Of a DNA stretch of 38,698 nucleotides, positions 16,001 to 24,571 are shown one piece after another. The position numbers and the translations under genes are program-made. The notes beneath the pieces are model-generated. The model saw only the letters and a program-made list of their open reading frames with translations, was not told the origin of the DNA and did not search any database. The stretch covers positions 1-38,698 of the forward strand of contig CADCBQ010000027.1 of NCBI GenBank assembly GCA_902799745.1. The letters run 5' to 3'. The number at the start of each line of letters is the position of its first letter. Positions within the stretch are counted from its first letter, which is position 1. The stretch comes from Fibrobacter succinogenes (GTDB taxonomy: Bacteria; Fibrobacterota; Fibrobacteria; Fibrobacterales; Fibrobacteraceae).

Positions 16001-16040
16001 CAAAACGTAGGCGAAACAAAATGCCTCAGGAGTGTGTGAA

Positions 16041-16742
16041 ATGTTTGGTATCAACTTCAATCATCTGGTCACTGCAACCGCTATCATGGCTCTTTGCTGT
16101 GCAACAAGCTTTGCCGCAGGTCCCAACAAGAAGATGGGCATGCACAAGATGACGAAGGTTTCTGCCAAGAAGACGAACCTGGTTCACAAGGGCAAGGCCG
16201 CCAAGATCGAACAACCCGAACAGAACTTGAGCGAAGAAGAACTCTTTGCACTCGCACTCCAGAGCAAGAACATCTCCAAAGATGGCAACACGCTCACCGA
16301 CGCTCGCGACGGCAAGACTTACAAAATTGAAATCAGGGGCGACAAGGCATGGATGAAGAACAATCTTTCCTATAGCCTTTCGACTCCCAAGCAGTGCCTG
16401 CTCGAAGAAGAAGGCAACTGCAAAAAATTCGGACGTTTCTACAGCCATAAAGAAGCCACCAAGGCATGCCCCAACGGCTGGCACCTGCCCGATGACGGCG
16501 AATGGCGCGATTATCAGAAGGACCAGTCCAAGCTCGACTGGAACAACCTGGGCAAGGGCGGCTGCAAGGACTGGGATGGCTACTGCGAAGGTGAAAACAC
16601 CGGTCACTACTGGTCCGCTTCCAAGGTGAAAAAGAACACCGCCCGCTCCTGGGAATTCCGCAGCATGGCCCACAGCATCAACCGCACCGACGAAAGCCTC
16701 TCCAAGGGTCTCTACGTGCGCTGCGTAGCTGACCTCCGCTAA
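16041..16742 (+). CDS. Exported FISUMP-domain protein
   Basis: A 233-aa protein with an N-terminal signal peptide (NHLVTATAIMALCCATSFAA) and a basic region after it (KKMGMHKMTKVSAKKTNL). The C-terminal two thirds match the Fibrobacter succinogenes major paralogous domain: TDARDGKTYKIEIRGDKAWM, a WHLPDDGEWRDY motif, HYWSASK and LYVRCVAD at the end. This domain is greatly expanded in Fibrobacter; its function is unknown. Cys at QCLLEEEGNCKKF, KACPNGW, GGCKDWDGYCEG and VRCVAD probably form disulfides. The ATG at 16041 was chosen over a GTG at 16032 because AGGAG precedes it by eight bases. A bidirectional terminator follows. Confidence 0.85.
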   Translation: MFGINFNHLVTATAIMALCCATSFAAGPNKKMGMHKMTKVSAKKTNLVHKGKAAKIEQPEQNLSEEELFALALQSKNISKDGNTLTDARDGKTYKIEIRGDKAWMKNNLSYSLSTPKQCLLEEEGNCKKFGRFYSHKEATKACPNGWHLPDDGEWRDYQKDQSKLDWNNLGKGGCKDWDGYCEGENTGHYWSASKVKKNTARSWEFRSMAHSINRTDESLSKGLYVRCVADLR

Positions 16743-16762
16743 GATCTTTCAACTTCCTCCAT

Positions 16763-16794
16763 AAAGAAAGCCTCCCCTGCGGGAGGCATTCTTT
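16763..16794. terminator. Bidirectional terminator
   Basis: GCCTCCC / GGGAGGC with loop CTGC (16770-16787), flanked by AAAGAAA on the left and ATTCTTT on the right. It lies between the convergent FISUMP and lipoprotein genes and can end both transcripts. Confidence 0.9.
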
Positions 16795-16812
16795 ATACAC
16801 TTTTGAAGGAGC

Positions 16813-17784
16813 TTACTTGAGGCCACCGACCATCAAGTTCACGACTCCGCGAGCAAAATCGGCCGATTTCACATTCTTCGTCGGAATGCCTTTAGCTTCT
16901 TTAAGTTCAAGAATCAGGTGATCAAGGCAGTAATCATCGTTATCGCCACCGTGAGTCACTTCAAAGAAGTAATTCTTGAAATCAAACTTTTCCTTGGACT
17001 TTTCGGCCTTGTAATCGTCAAAGGCGGCCTGGCAATCTTCCTGTTCATAAGCGTAACGCAGGTGGAAATCAATTTCGCAAGTTCTCTTGTCAAAAGAGAC
17101 CTTGATTTTGCCCGAAGATTCCTTGAATTCTTCAAGCTTGAGAATCACCAAGGCGTCGTACAAGGAAAGTTCTTCGCAGTTGAGGGCGCTAATGTCCAGG
17201 AGCATCTGTTCATCGTCGAACTTTGCGCCTTCCGGCAAGAAGCTCTTATAGAATTCCCTCAGCTTGTCATTCATATTCTGAAGAACCGGCAAGTTCTTGC
17301 GGAACAGCGAATAATAATCCTTCATGAAGCAGCTTCCGTCGTAACGGATGACGCGGTTCATCATTTTCTTCTTGGTCAGGCGGAAACCACCCTGAATCTT
17401 TTGAGAATCATTATCGGGATCTGCCCAAAAGCCCGTCGGAAACGAGCCTTCTTCGACATTGTATTCTACCGGATCGCCGGGGCCATTCTTAACGGTAACC
17501 ACGCCCTTATGTTCGTGCACCTTGTAGGCAAGCGTATCCCACAAATCCGTATCGTCAGGGCCGACCAAGTTTCCAAGCGTACCTTCTTTACAGACCGGTT
17601 CAATTCGCTTGAAAGTAGAGTCCTTCTTGTTGAAAGAATATTTTGCCTTTTCGAGAACCATCTCGAAGGATTCATCCATGCTGAAAATCCCCGAGCCGGA
17701 ATCATCGCCGCAAGCCACCAGCGCCATTGTCGATGCAAGCGCCGTGGCGCTTAAAATTCCAAGTTTTCTCAAATTGCTTTTCAT
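16813..17784 (-). CDS. Uncharacterised lipoprotein
   Basis: A 323-aa protein with a lipoprotein signal: MKSNLRKLGILSATALASTM, then ALVAC with Cys25 as the lipidated residue, followed by a GDDSGSG linker. The rest is hydrophilic, with acidic and lysine-rich segments and several Cys. The segment GSFPTGFWADPDNDSQKIQGG is unlike any family I can name. Residue +2 after Cys is Gly, so outer-membrane sorting is expected if the Lol rules apply. The ATG at 17784 has GGAG five bases upstream; the reading frame opens further up at 17844 but that would overlap the HAD gene. It lies 19 nt after the HAD-phosphatase stop on the same strand, so the two are probably co-transcribed. Confidence 0.75.
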   Translation of the reverse strand: MKSNLRKLGILSATALASTMALVACGDDSGSGIFSMDESFEMVLEKAKYSFNKKDSTFKRIEPVCKEGTLGNLVGPDDTDLWDTLAYKVHEHKGVVTVKNGPGDPVEYNVEEGSFPTGFWADPDNDSQKIQGGFRLTKKKMMNRVIRYDGSCFMKDYYSLFRKNLPVLQNMNDKLREFYKSFLPEGAKFDDEQMLLDISALNCEELSLYDALVILKLEEFKESSGKIKVSFDKRTCEIDFHLRYAYEQEDCQAAFDDYKAEKSKEKFDFKNYFFEVTHGGDNDDYCLDHLILELKEAKGIPTKNVKSADFARGVVNLMVGGLK

Positions 17785-17803
17785 ATTTTCTCCATTCTTA
17801 AAA

Positions 17804-18604
17804 TCAGATTTCACCCTTAAAGAAGGATTCAAAGTCGATATCACTTACCATATCGACAACAAATTCAGGTTTGTCAATCAGCTTGTCCAAATCTTGCTGT
17901 TTCGTTTCGCCACAGAGCGGGAGCACGAACCGGCAGCCGCTGCGCTTGGCAAGTTCAAAGTCCGTATACAGACGGTCACCCACGAACAAGATTTCTTCGG
18001 GCTTGTACTTTTTAAGGAGGCCCGAGAGCATGGCAGGATTCGGCTTGCCAAAGCTGCGCTCGGGTTCTACGCCGTAAGCGGTCTTAAGGAGCGCCATGAA
18101 GCTTCCGATATCGGGCACGGGGCCGTTTGCATCAGGGCAGACAAAGTCGGTATGCGTGACCCAGAACGGAATCTTGCGCTGCACGCGGAACGACAGTTCG
18201 CAAAGTTCGCGGTAGTCGAAGCTGTTATGGTAAGCAATCAGCACGAGTTCCGTGTCGGCAACGTCCGGACGCAGGTTAAGCGTCGGGTCTTGGGCGGCAA
18301 ACCATTCCGTGACTTCGGGGTTTGCAAAGAAGAACACATTCTTGATGCCTTCTTCGTGAATGGCATCGAGCGAAAGGTACAAAGCCGAGATAATGGCATC
18401 GTCAGCAAGCGGAAGCCCCATGACCTTGAGGCGGTTTTCGTAGAAGACCGGCGACTTGCTGGTATTGTTGCTCAAGTAGTAGACAGGCACCTGCTTGGCC
18501 ACGCGACAGACCGTCTTTACCGCCTTGGGGTAAGGGCGGCCACTTAGGTAGAGTGTTCCATCGAGGTCAAACACGACTGCTTTTACGGGAGCATGCTTCG
18601 GCAT
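17804..18604 (-). CDS. HAD-IIA-type phosphatase (NagD-like)
   Basis: A 266-aa cytoplasmic hydrolase. The HAD motifs are clear: VFDLDGTLY (Asp13 nucleophile, Asp15), YLSNNTSKS as motif II, GKPNPAM with the motif III Lys, and VGDRLYTDFELAKRSG as motif IV. The order, with a C2 cap between motifs II and III, matches subclass IIA (NagD, pyridoxal phosphatase, phosphoglycolate phosphatase). The substrate is not predictable. The ATG at 18604 was chosen; a TTG three codons upstream is possible. A TATTTT hexamer ends seven bases before the ATG, so the message may be leaderless, although GAGG lies immediately upstream as well. It precedes the lipoprotein gene and is divergent from rsmE. Confidence 0.85.
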   Translation of the reverse strand: MPKHAPVKAVVFDLDGTLYLSGRPYPKAVKTVCRVAKQVPVYYLSNNTSKSPVFYENRLKVMGLPLADDAIISALYLSLDAIHEEGIKNVFFFANPEVTEWFAAQDPTLNLRPDVADTELVLIAYHNSFDYRELCELSFRVQRKIPFWVTHTDFVCPDANGPVPDIGSFMALLKTAYGVEPERSFGKPNPAMLSGLLKKYKPEEILFVGDRLYTDFELAKRSGCRFVLPLCGETKQQDLDKLIDKPEFVVDMVSDIDFESFFKGEI

Positions 18605-18611
18605 GTTCCTC

Positions 18612-18634
18612 AAAATAGCAAAAGATTCTATCTT
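18612..18634. promoter_or_regulatory. Divergent -10 elements of the HAD gene and rsmE
   Basis: Minus strand: TATTTT (18612-18617), seven bases before the HAD ATG. Plus strand: TATCTTTG (hexamer 18629-18634), seven bases before the rsmE ATG. Only 37 bp separate the start codons. Confidence 0.45.
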
Positions 18635-18641
18635 TGGTGGT

Positions 18642-19370
18642 ATGAAAACTCCTGACAGCCGCTTTTATTGCCCGCTGATTACAATCGGCACGATTACCCT
18701 TGACGAAAACGAGAGCACGCACGCGGTGCGCGTGTGCAGGGCGTGCGCAGGCGATGTTTTGCAGCTGTCCGATGGCGTGGGGCACTTCGCTGACGCAGTC
18801 ATCGAGGTGGCCGACGCAAAGGCCTGCGTAGTTCGGGTGGACAACGTGATTGAGGCGGAACGCCCGCGGCCCAAGGTGTCGCTCGGAATCGCCTGTCTCA
18901 AGGACGACGCCTTGGAAGAAGTCGTATTCCATGCGGCGCAAACCGAAATCGACAAAATTATCTTCTTGCGCACGGACTTTTCGCAGGAACCCAAGAATTC
19001 CGACCTTAAGAAGACCGTGCGCCGCGCCGAGCTCAAGAGCCTCGTAAGCCTGAAACAATCCAAGAAAGCCTGGATGACAGGTATTGAAGGCCCCGTCGAA
19101 TTCGACAAGTGGCTCGCAAGCTACCAGGGCGACTTGATTCTCTGCGACATCGACGGAGAACGCCAACTGAACTTGATTGGCGACGGCTCGGGCGCAAATG
19201 AGAATGATGCGCCCATCACCCTGCTCGTCGGCCCCGAAGGCGGATTCTCGCCGCGCGAGATAGAAGCAATAAAGACCTTCCAGAACGGGAAGGTCCACTT
19301 GCTGAACTTGGGCAATACGCGCTTGCGTGCGCGCACTGCCGCGATTATTGGTTTAGGAAAGATTCTCTAA
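18642..19370 (+). CDS. rsmE: 16S rRNA (uracil-1498-N3)-methyltransferase
   Basis: A 242-aa SPOUT-class methyltransferase that modifies U1498 of 16S rRNA. The N-terminal PUA-like domain runs to about residue 70 (ENESTHAVRVCRACAGDVL). The SPOUT part includes VSLGIACLKDDALEEVVFHA, then EIDKIIFLRTDFS and the SAM-binding knot LLVGPEGGFSPREIEA. The last conserved motif reads LGNTRLRARTAAI; RsmE normally has ...LR(T/A)ETA, so the Glu is replaced by Arg. The ATG at 18642 matches the family start, with TATCTT seven bases upstream and no Shine-Dalgarno. Its stop is one base from the stop of the convergent GLUG-protein gene. Confidence 0.92.
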   Translation: MKTPDSRFYCPLITIGTITLDENESTHAVRVCRACAGDVLQLSDGVGHFADAVIEVADAKACVVRVDNVIEAERPRPKVSLGIACLKDDALEEVVFHAAQTEIDKIIFLRTDFSQEPKNSDLKKTVRRAELKSLVSLKQSKKAWMTGIEGPVEFDKWLASYQGDLILCDIDGERQLNLIGDGSGANENDAPITLLVGPEGGFSPREIEAIKTFQNGKVHLLNLGNTRLRARTAAIIGLGKIL

Positions 19371-19371
19371 G

Positions 19372-21669
19372 TCAACGAACTATCACCGTTTTCACTTGAC
19401 CCGCGACGCGGACCAGGTAGCGGCCAGGACGTACGACATTCAGGTTCACGCTTGAACCACTTGCGTAGCCGCGCTGCAACAGACGACCCTGCATATCCAT
19501 GAGTTCGTAGCCCTCGCCCGCTTGCACGCCCGAGATTTCGACCATGCGGCCAGCGCTACGAACATTCACAGGCGACGCCGCGCGAGAAACGACAAACGAA
19601 GTCTTTCCGGTGCTATCCGGGACGGTCTTACTAAAGACCGGATAAAGGTCCGTACCCACATTCTGTCCCCATACGTTGCCATTGATGCCGTCCGCGTTGT
19701 AGTAATGAAGCTGTACGGCCACAGTCCCATCCGAAAAATTTTCAGCACCCAGCATTTTTTCAGAGAACGCATTGACGTATTCTACAGAAGAACCGTCATC
19801 GACTTGACCGACTAACGGTAAAACTTCTCGTGACATTTTCTTGGCACCGAAATCGAGTCCATACGAATTGATAACATGGCCCTTGGAGTTATACCCGACA
19901 CCGGAAATCAACACACCACCGTTTCCATTTTGAAGACTGGCAACGCTGTAGGAATTGACAATTTTAAAATTCGCATACGCATTACCGATTAAGCCTCCGC
20001 TAAAAGTACCGTCAACTCGCCCTGTCGTATAGGACTGTTCGATAACGAGATTTCCTCCGTTCAGTTTTCCAACAAGTCCACCCGAAGTCAGCGAACCCAC
20101 GTACGATGAAGAATGGCAATTTTTTATGGACAAAGTTCCCTTATGGTCAGCATCAACAAGCGCGACAAAGGCTCCCGCAACGTTGTCACTCATCAAATAC
20201 GAATCTTCGATGCCAAGGTTTTCAATTTTTACTTCGCGAAGGCTATCGGTTCCCTTAACCGAGCCGAACAGTCCCATATGTAATTCCGCCGCAGCGGTGC
20301 CAGGAAAATCATTTTCAAAAAACAGACCCGATATCGTATGTCCTGCTCCATCGAATGATCCATTGAAATCTTTTATCGGATACCAACGAATTCGACCGAA
20401 TTTATCTCCATTCAGCGTATCGTTCTTGAGAATGTCCTTGTTGACAACGATATCCTTTGTCAACTTACCACACACAGGAACTTTTTTATACGAATACATG
20501 TTCGCGATAACAGCGAATCCATAAAGTTCTTCTGTCGAGCCGATTTGGTAGCAATCATCAACAAGTGCAGGAGTCTTGACAACCAGGGAATCAAAATCAT
20601 ACATATCTATATGATACTCTACCAACATTTTTCCACTTAATTCTAGACCGGACGCTCCAATACGTTGTCCCCATACAGAACCATCTACGCCATCCTTATT
20701 GTAGCCACGCAGCAACATTGCTATCACGCCATTTTCGAGATTATCTTCATCTGCCAAAGCCGCAAAAGAATTTGCCTCATGCTCACGGTCTCCATAATAA
20801 AAACAATTATCAACATAGGTTTCGGCCTCATTGTACTTACCTAAAATGCGAATAGGCGTTGACTCAGAGGTTCCCGAAACTGCATACAAATTAATTGAGT
20901 TGACTATATTTAATTTTCCTACCGAAGAACCAACAAAACCACCAACAACATTACCGCGGACAGAGCCAGAATTGTAAGAATTCACAATAGAAAGACTGCC
21001 GCTATTAAAGCCCACCAAGCCTCCTGAAGCAGAATTAACCGTATCCCGTGACGATGTAGAAACATAGGCATGATTGGACGATTCGCTTATTTTAACATCA
21101 CTCGCACAACCAATCAAGCCACCGGTAATCTTTCGAGAATTTATAGTTCCAAAGCTAGAAGATTGGCTATTCAGGATCTCAGCGGATTCGGCTTTTCCGG
21201 CGATTCCACCAACGCAACCCTCACCTCCCCAAAAATACGTTTGGACCAACCGCAGGTTCTTCACGACTGCCTTTTTTTCAGGAGCATTGCTATCGCTTAG
21301 ATTTCCGCGAAGTTCTGCAAACAGCCCTACATCCGAAGAATCCTGCATCTCGTTCATCAAGCCCGAAATAGTATGATTTTGTCCGTCAAACACACCGCTA
21401 AAAAGCTTGATCGGGGTCCACAAAACCGAATCCCCTTTTACGCTGAGTATACCACCTTTACCGACAAATTCATTTACGGCAATATCATTCATGAGTTTGC
21501 CGCATTCGTCGTGAGTTTCAGACGCATTCACGATGTCTGCAAAGCCGAACAGTTCGTCGGCTGTCGAAACGGCGTAACAACCGTCGGTATCAAGCGTGGG
21601 AACCGACGGCGTAACAGTCTTGGCAGCAAACGCCATAGACGTCAAAGCGAGAAATAGGATTTTTTTCAT
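19372..21669 (-). CDS. Large secreted GLUG-repeat surface protein with tandem modules
   Basis: A 765-aa exported protein (signal MKKILFLALTSMAFA). It consists of two homologous modules. Module 1 starts DGCYAVSTADELFGFADIVN at residue 29; module 2 starts DDCYQIGSTEELYGFAVIAN at 371. Each continues with CGKL..DI.VN, W.PIK.F.G.FDG..HTISGL, a run of GLUG-like turns (GGLVG, GGFVG, NSYNSGSV) and ends with YN.DG..G.VWGQ. This suggests a right-handed beta-helix. The last ~70 residues (GYELMDMQGRLLQRGYASG, then RPGRYLVRVAGQ) resemble a type IX secretion sorting domain. A surface adhesin or polysaccharide-binding role is inferred. GAGG lies six bases before the ATG. It lies 70 nt after purT on the same strand. 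Confidence 0.82.
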   Translation of the reverse strand: MKKILFLALTSMAFAAKTVTPSVPTLDTDGCYAVSTADELFGFADIVNASETHDECGKLMNDIAVNEFVGKGGILSVKGDSVLWTPIKLFSGVFDGQNHTISGLMNEMQDSSDVGLFAELRGNLSDSNAPEKKAVVKNLRLVQTYFWGGEGCVGGIAGKAESAEILNSQSSSFGTINSRKITGGLIGCASDVKISESSNHAYVSTSSRDTVNSASGGLVGFNSGSLSIVNSYNSGSVRGNVVGGFVGSSVGKLNIVNSINLYAVSGTSESTPIRILGKYNEAETYVDNCFYYGDREHEANSFAALADEDNLENGVIAMLLRGYNKDGVDGSVWGQRIGASGLELSGKMLVEYHIDMYDFDSLVVKTPALVDDCYQIGSTEELYGFAVIANMYSYKKVPVCGKLTKDIVVNKDILKNDTLNGDKFGRIRWYPIKDFNGSFDGAGHTISGLFFENDFPGTAAAELHMGLFGSVKGTDSLREVKIENLGIEDSYLMSDNVAGAFVALVDADHKGTLSIKNCHSSSYVGSLTSGGLVGKLNGGNLVIEQSYTTGRVDGTFSGGLIGNAYANFKIVNSYSVASLQNGNGGVLISGVGYNSKGHVINSYGLDFGAKKMSREVLPLVGQVDDGSSVEYVNAFSEKMLGAENFSDGTVAVQLHYYNADGINGNVWGQNVGTDLYPVFSKTVPDSTGKTSFVVSRAASPVNVRSAGRMVEISGVQAGEGYELMDMQGRLLQRGYASGSSVNLNVVRPGRYLVRVAGQVKTVIVR

Positions 21670-21739
21670 AGAATCCTCTTCTCAATAATCACCAAACGAT
21701 GTAACGGTTCGCTCGGGGGTCTCCCCTCGCAATAAAAAA

Positions 21740-22924
21740 CTACAGCGTCACCTTGACTTTTTCGCGCATGGCCATGACCTGGGCCTTGGCTTCTTCGACG
21801 CTATTGCGGCGAGCAAGCAGCACGCCCAAGCGGCGGTGGCCCTTGAGTTCGGGCTTGCCAAACAAGCGGAGCGCGGTGTCAGGTTCTGCAAGCACATCTT
21901 CGAGGCCGCCAAACTTCACGTGGTCGGAATTGCCGTCCACGACGATGGCCTTCGAGGCACTCGGGCCGTGGAAAGCAATGTTTGGAATAGGCAGGCCGAG
22001 AATGGCGCGAGCATGCAGCGCAAATTCGGAAAGGTCCTGGCTGATGAGTGTCACCATGCCGGTATCGTGCGGGCGCGGAGAGACTTCGCTGAACAGGACT
22101 TCGTCCTTGCACACAAAGAGTTCTACGCCAAAGATGCCACGACCGCCGAGAGCGTCGGTGACCTTCTTTGCAATCACCTTGGCCTGTTCCAGCAGTTCCG
22201 GCTTCATCGGCTGCGGCTGCCAAGATTCCTGGTAGTCGCCGCCCACCTGATGGTGACCTATCGGTTCCAGGAAGCTCGTGCCCGCCACATGGCGAACCGT
22301 GAGCAATGTAATTTCGTAATCGAACGGCACGAAGCCTTCCACAATCACGCGGCTTGCGTGACCCGTGCGGCCTTCGTGCTGAGAAATATCCCAAGACTTC
22401 TGGATGTCGGCTTCGGTCTTGATAACGCTCTGGCCGTGGCCCGAGGAACTCATGACCGGCTTGATGACGCACGGAATGCCGATTTCCTTGACAGCAGCCT
22501 TGAAGTCTTCAAAATTATCGGCGAAGCGGTACGGGCTCGTCTTGATGCCGAGTTCTTCGGCGGCGAGTCGGCGGATACCTTCGCGGTTCATAGTAAGCTT
22601 GGTAGCCTTGGCCGTCGGAATGACGTTGTAGCCTTCCTTTTCGAGTTCCACGAGCGTGTCGGTCGCAATGGCTTCGACTTCGGGAACGATGTAGTCCGGC
22701 TTTTCCAGTTCAATCACGCGGCGGAGTTCGGCTCCGTCGAGCATGTTAATCACGTGGCTGCGGTGAGCCACCTGCATGCCAGGAGCATTGGCATAACGGT
22801 CTACGGCAATGACTTCGACGCCGAGACGCATCATCTCGATGATAACTTCTTTACCCAGTTCGCCGGCCCCGCAAAAGAGGACCTTGGTGGCGCTAGAACT
22901 TAGAGGTGTACCGATTTCTGCCAT
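21740..22924 (-). CDS. purT: Formate-dependent phosphoribosylglycinamide formyltransferase
   Basis: Formylates glycinamide ribonucleotide using formate and ATP in purine synthesis, the folate-independent alternative to PurN. The 394-aa length equals the family norm. It is an ATP-grasp enzyme with N-terminal [18 protein letters not shown], the ATP-binding stretch [44 protein letters not shown] and [13 protein letters not shown]. Fibrobacter ferments to succinate, acetate and some formate, so substrate is available. AGGAG lies six bases before the ATG, and TATATT (22950-22955) gives a leader of about 20 nt. No other purine genes are adjacent. Confidence 0.96.
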   Translation of the reverse strand: MAEIGTPLSSSATKVLFCGAGELGKEVIIEMMRLGVEVIAVDRYANAPGMQVAHRSHVINMLDGAELRRVIELEKPDYIVPEVEAIATDTLVELEKEGYNVIPTAKATKLTMNREGIRRLAAEELGIKTSPYRFADNFEDFKAAVKEIGIPCVIKPVMSSSGHGQSVIKTEADIQKSWDISQHEGRTGHASRVIVEGFVPFDYEITLLTVRHVAGTSFLEPIGHHQVGGDYQESWQPQPMKPELLEQAKVIAKKVTDALGGRGIFGVELFVCKDEVLFSEVSPRPHDTGMVTLISQDLSEFALHARAILGLPIPNIAFHGPSASKAIVVDGNSDHVKFGGLEDVLAEPDTALRLFGKPELKGHRRLGVLLARRNSVEEAKAQVMAMREKVKVTL

Positions 22925-22949
22925 AAAATACTCCTTGATTTACAGGGAA

Positions 22950-22955
22950 AATATA
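22950..22955 (-). promoter_or_regulatory. Putative -10 element of purT
   Basis: TATATT on the minus strand in ATCTATATTTTCCC. A heptad repeat array starts exactly 5 bp upstream of it, the same spacing as at the YfhO-like gene. I see no purine riboswitch-like structure in the short leader. Confidence 0.5.
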
Positions 22956-22960
22956 GATAT

Positions 22961-22990
22961 AGTAGACAGTTGGAAGTAGGAAGTTAACAG
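22961..22990 (+). repeat. Heptad repeat array, copy 3
   Basis: AGTAGAC, AGTTGGA, AGTAGGA, AGTTAAC, AG in strict 7-bp register. It lies between the stop of the beta-barrel gene and the purT -10 element. Confidence 0.75.
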
Positions 22991-23011
22991 GGAAAAAGGG
23001 ATTCTTTTCAA

Positions 23012-24565
23012 TCAGAACTTCGTATCGACCGGATTAAAGGTCATCTTGATGCCGGAACGGATCCAGCCGTCCTTGCCATCTTCGTTCTTGTCGTGCGCCA
23101 AGTTCTCATAGCTGCGGAATCCACCGCCAAGGTAGAATCCGAACCAGCTGTTATACTGCATGGAATAAAGCGCATCGACCAGCGCCTGGGATTCCTTCAC
23201 GCCAGACGGGGCCTTTTCTTCTTGAATGGCAACATCGTAATCCGTGTAGAGTTCCTTGTCGCCCTGTTGCAGCCAGGCAAGCGTGATTTTCAGGTTGTGC
23301 CTACCCCATTTCCAGCCGAGATCCAGCCACATGTCCAACGCATCGGAGCCGCGGCGGTAACCGATCGGGTAATCCACAAAGTACATGTCGGCGTAATCGG
23401 GATCGTCCTGTTCGCGGTAGTTGCTGCGGTAAAGACGACGGCTCGAATATTCCAGCAGCGGGAGGCGGCCATTGTTATGCAACGGGTCGGTGCGAACTAC
23501 ATCGAAGCGCCAGGAGAATGTTCCGTAACGGCGCGTCGGAATTTCCTGGTAGTAGCCCGCCATAAAACTCATCATGCTACGGTTCGTGCCTTTGTCGTCG
23601 TCTTCGCCTACGGGGCTGTTGATGTCTTCCATGTTGATTTGACCGTAGAACCTGGATGTGCGAATCGGAGTGAAGCCGAGTTCGAGCGTAGTCACAGCCT
23701 TGGTGTAGCCGCCCGCAAAATTATTGTGCAGGAACATGAACGGGTTCATGGAGCGGAATTCCAGGTCCTTGCCGCCGACCATGCTTTCTTCAATCACGTA
23801 AGTCCAAAAATGCGACGTTTCAACACCGATGCGGTGGTAAACGAGATTCTTCACGTTATCATCGTAAATGCGGTCGCGCTGGTTACTCGCCTGCTTGCCG
23901 TGCGCCGGGCATTTTTGTTCAGCCGCTTCGGAGCCCTTCGGGTAAACACAGCCCGTTTCGTCCGCTGCGCCCGGGACATCGTCAAAGAGCCAAGCGTTCA
24001 ACGAGCTCACCAAGAAGTCATAGCGGAATATGCCGGCCTTGAACTTCCAATGCAAACCATCGTGGTAAGGGGCTCCGCCCAAGGCGAGGTCGTTCGGAGA
24101 GACTTTCAAATCAGGGTCGAAACGACCCAACTGCACATAGCCTACCGGGTTATTCCACAAGGCATAGGCATTAATGGGCACGCCAATGTCAAGTTCGCTG
24201 GGCTTGTAAGTAAAGTTCGTCTTGAGGTCGCTATCGTACCAAGCTTCGATATCCTTGCGGAGCGGCGCTTCCATCAAGAAGTGGAAATTCCCGTAGCCCG
24301 CGCGGAAACTGAGCGTAAAGAACGGTTCGATATGTTCTTCGTAGCTTCGGCCGTTTTCAAGCGGCACGCGAAGCCCGCGCCAGTTCTTGCCGTAATACTC
24401 AGCGGTATCGACAGCAAACGTCGGATCCGTCGGACCACCGTTAAACCCGAAGTTAAAATCCGTACCTATCTGAAAATAGCCCTTATACGCCGCAGAGTCC
24501 GAAGATTCCGCAAAAGCCAAAGCCACCAAAGAGCCAACGGTCAACAAAAGAGTACGAATTCGCAT
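23012..24565 (-). CDS. Outer-membrane beta-barrel candidate (Wzi-like)
   Basis: A 517-aa protein with a signal peptide (MRIRTLLLTVGSLVALAFA) and alternating aromatic/polar strands throughout (FHFLMEAPL, YVQLGRFDPDL, HWKFKAGIFRYDFLVSSLNAW, LELGFTPIRTSRFYGQINME, FGFYLGGGFRS), as in outer-membrane barrels. The segment LGRFDPDLKVSPNDLALGGAPYHD then RYDFLVSSLNAWL and a later HRIGVE recall the capsule-assembly protein Wzi family; this resemblance is weak and only by pattern. Two loop regions are rich in Lys/Cys/Asp. The ATG at 24565 has no Shine-Dalgarno; TAATTT ends six bases upstream. A generic porin-like or polysaccharide-surface role is the safest statement. Confidence 0.6.
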   Translation of the reverse strand: MRIRTLLLTVGSLVALAFAESSDSAAYKGYFQIGTDFNFGFNGGPTDPTFAVDTAEYYGKNWRGLRVPLENGRSYEEHIEPFFTLSFRAGYGNFHFLMEAPLRKDIEAWYDSDLKTNFTYKPSELDIGVPINAYALWNNPVGYVQLGRFDPDLKVSPNDLALGGAPYHDGLHWKFKAGIFRYDFLVSSLNAWLFDDVPGAADETGCVYPKGSEAAEQKCPAHGKQASNQRDRIYDDNVKNLVYHRIGVETSHFWTYVIEESMVGGKDLEFRSMNPFMFLHNNFAGGYTKAVTTLELGFTPIRTSRFYGQINMEDINSPVGEDDDKGTNRSMMSFMAGYYQEIPTRRYGTFSWRFDVVRTDPLHNNGRLPLLEYSSRRLYRSNYREQDDPDYADMYFVDYPIGYRRGSDALDMWLDLGWKWGRHNLKITLAWLQQGDKELYTDYDVAIQEEKAPSGVKESQALVDALYSMQYNSWFGFYLGGGFRSYENLAHDKNEDGKDGWIRSGIKMTFNPVDTKF

Positions 24566-24571
24566 AGCAGA

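Noticed and set aside
15987..16034. ACTCCTG and CAGGAGT inverted repeat that could hide the FISUMP ribosome binding site
   Set aside because: The left arm lies upstream of the TATATT hexamer, so it would not be in the transcript.
21700..21733. GC-rich hairpin (CGCTCGGGGGTCTCCCCTCG) between purT and the GLUG gene as terminator
   Set aside because: On the minus strand no U-tract follows the stem; the T-run precedes it. It may be a structural element but cannot be called a terminator.
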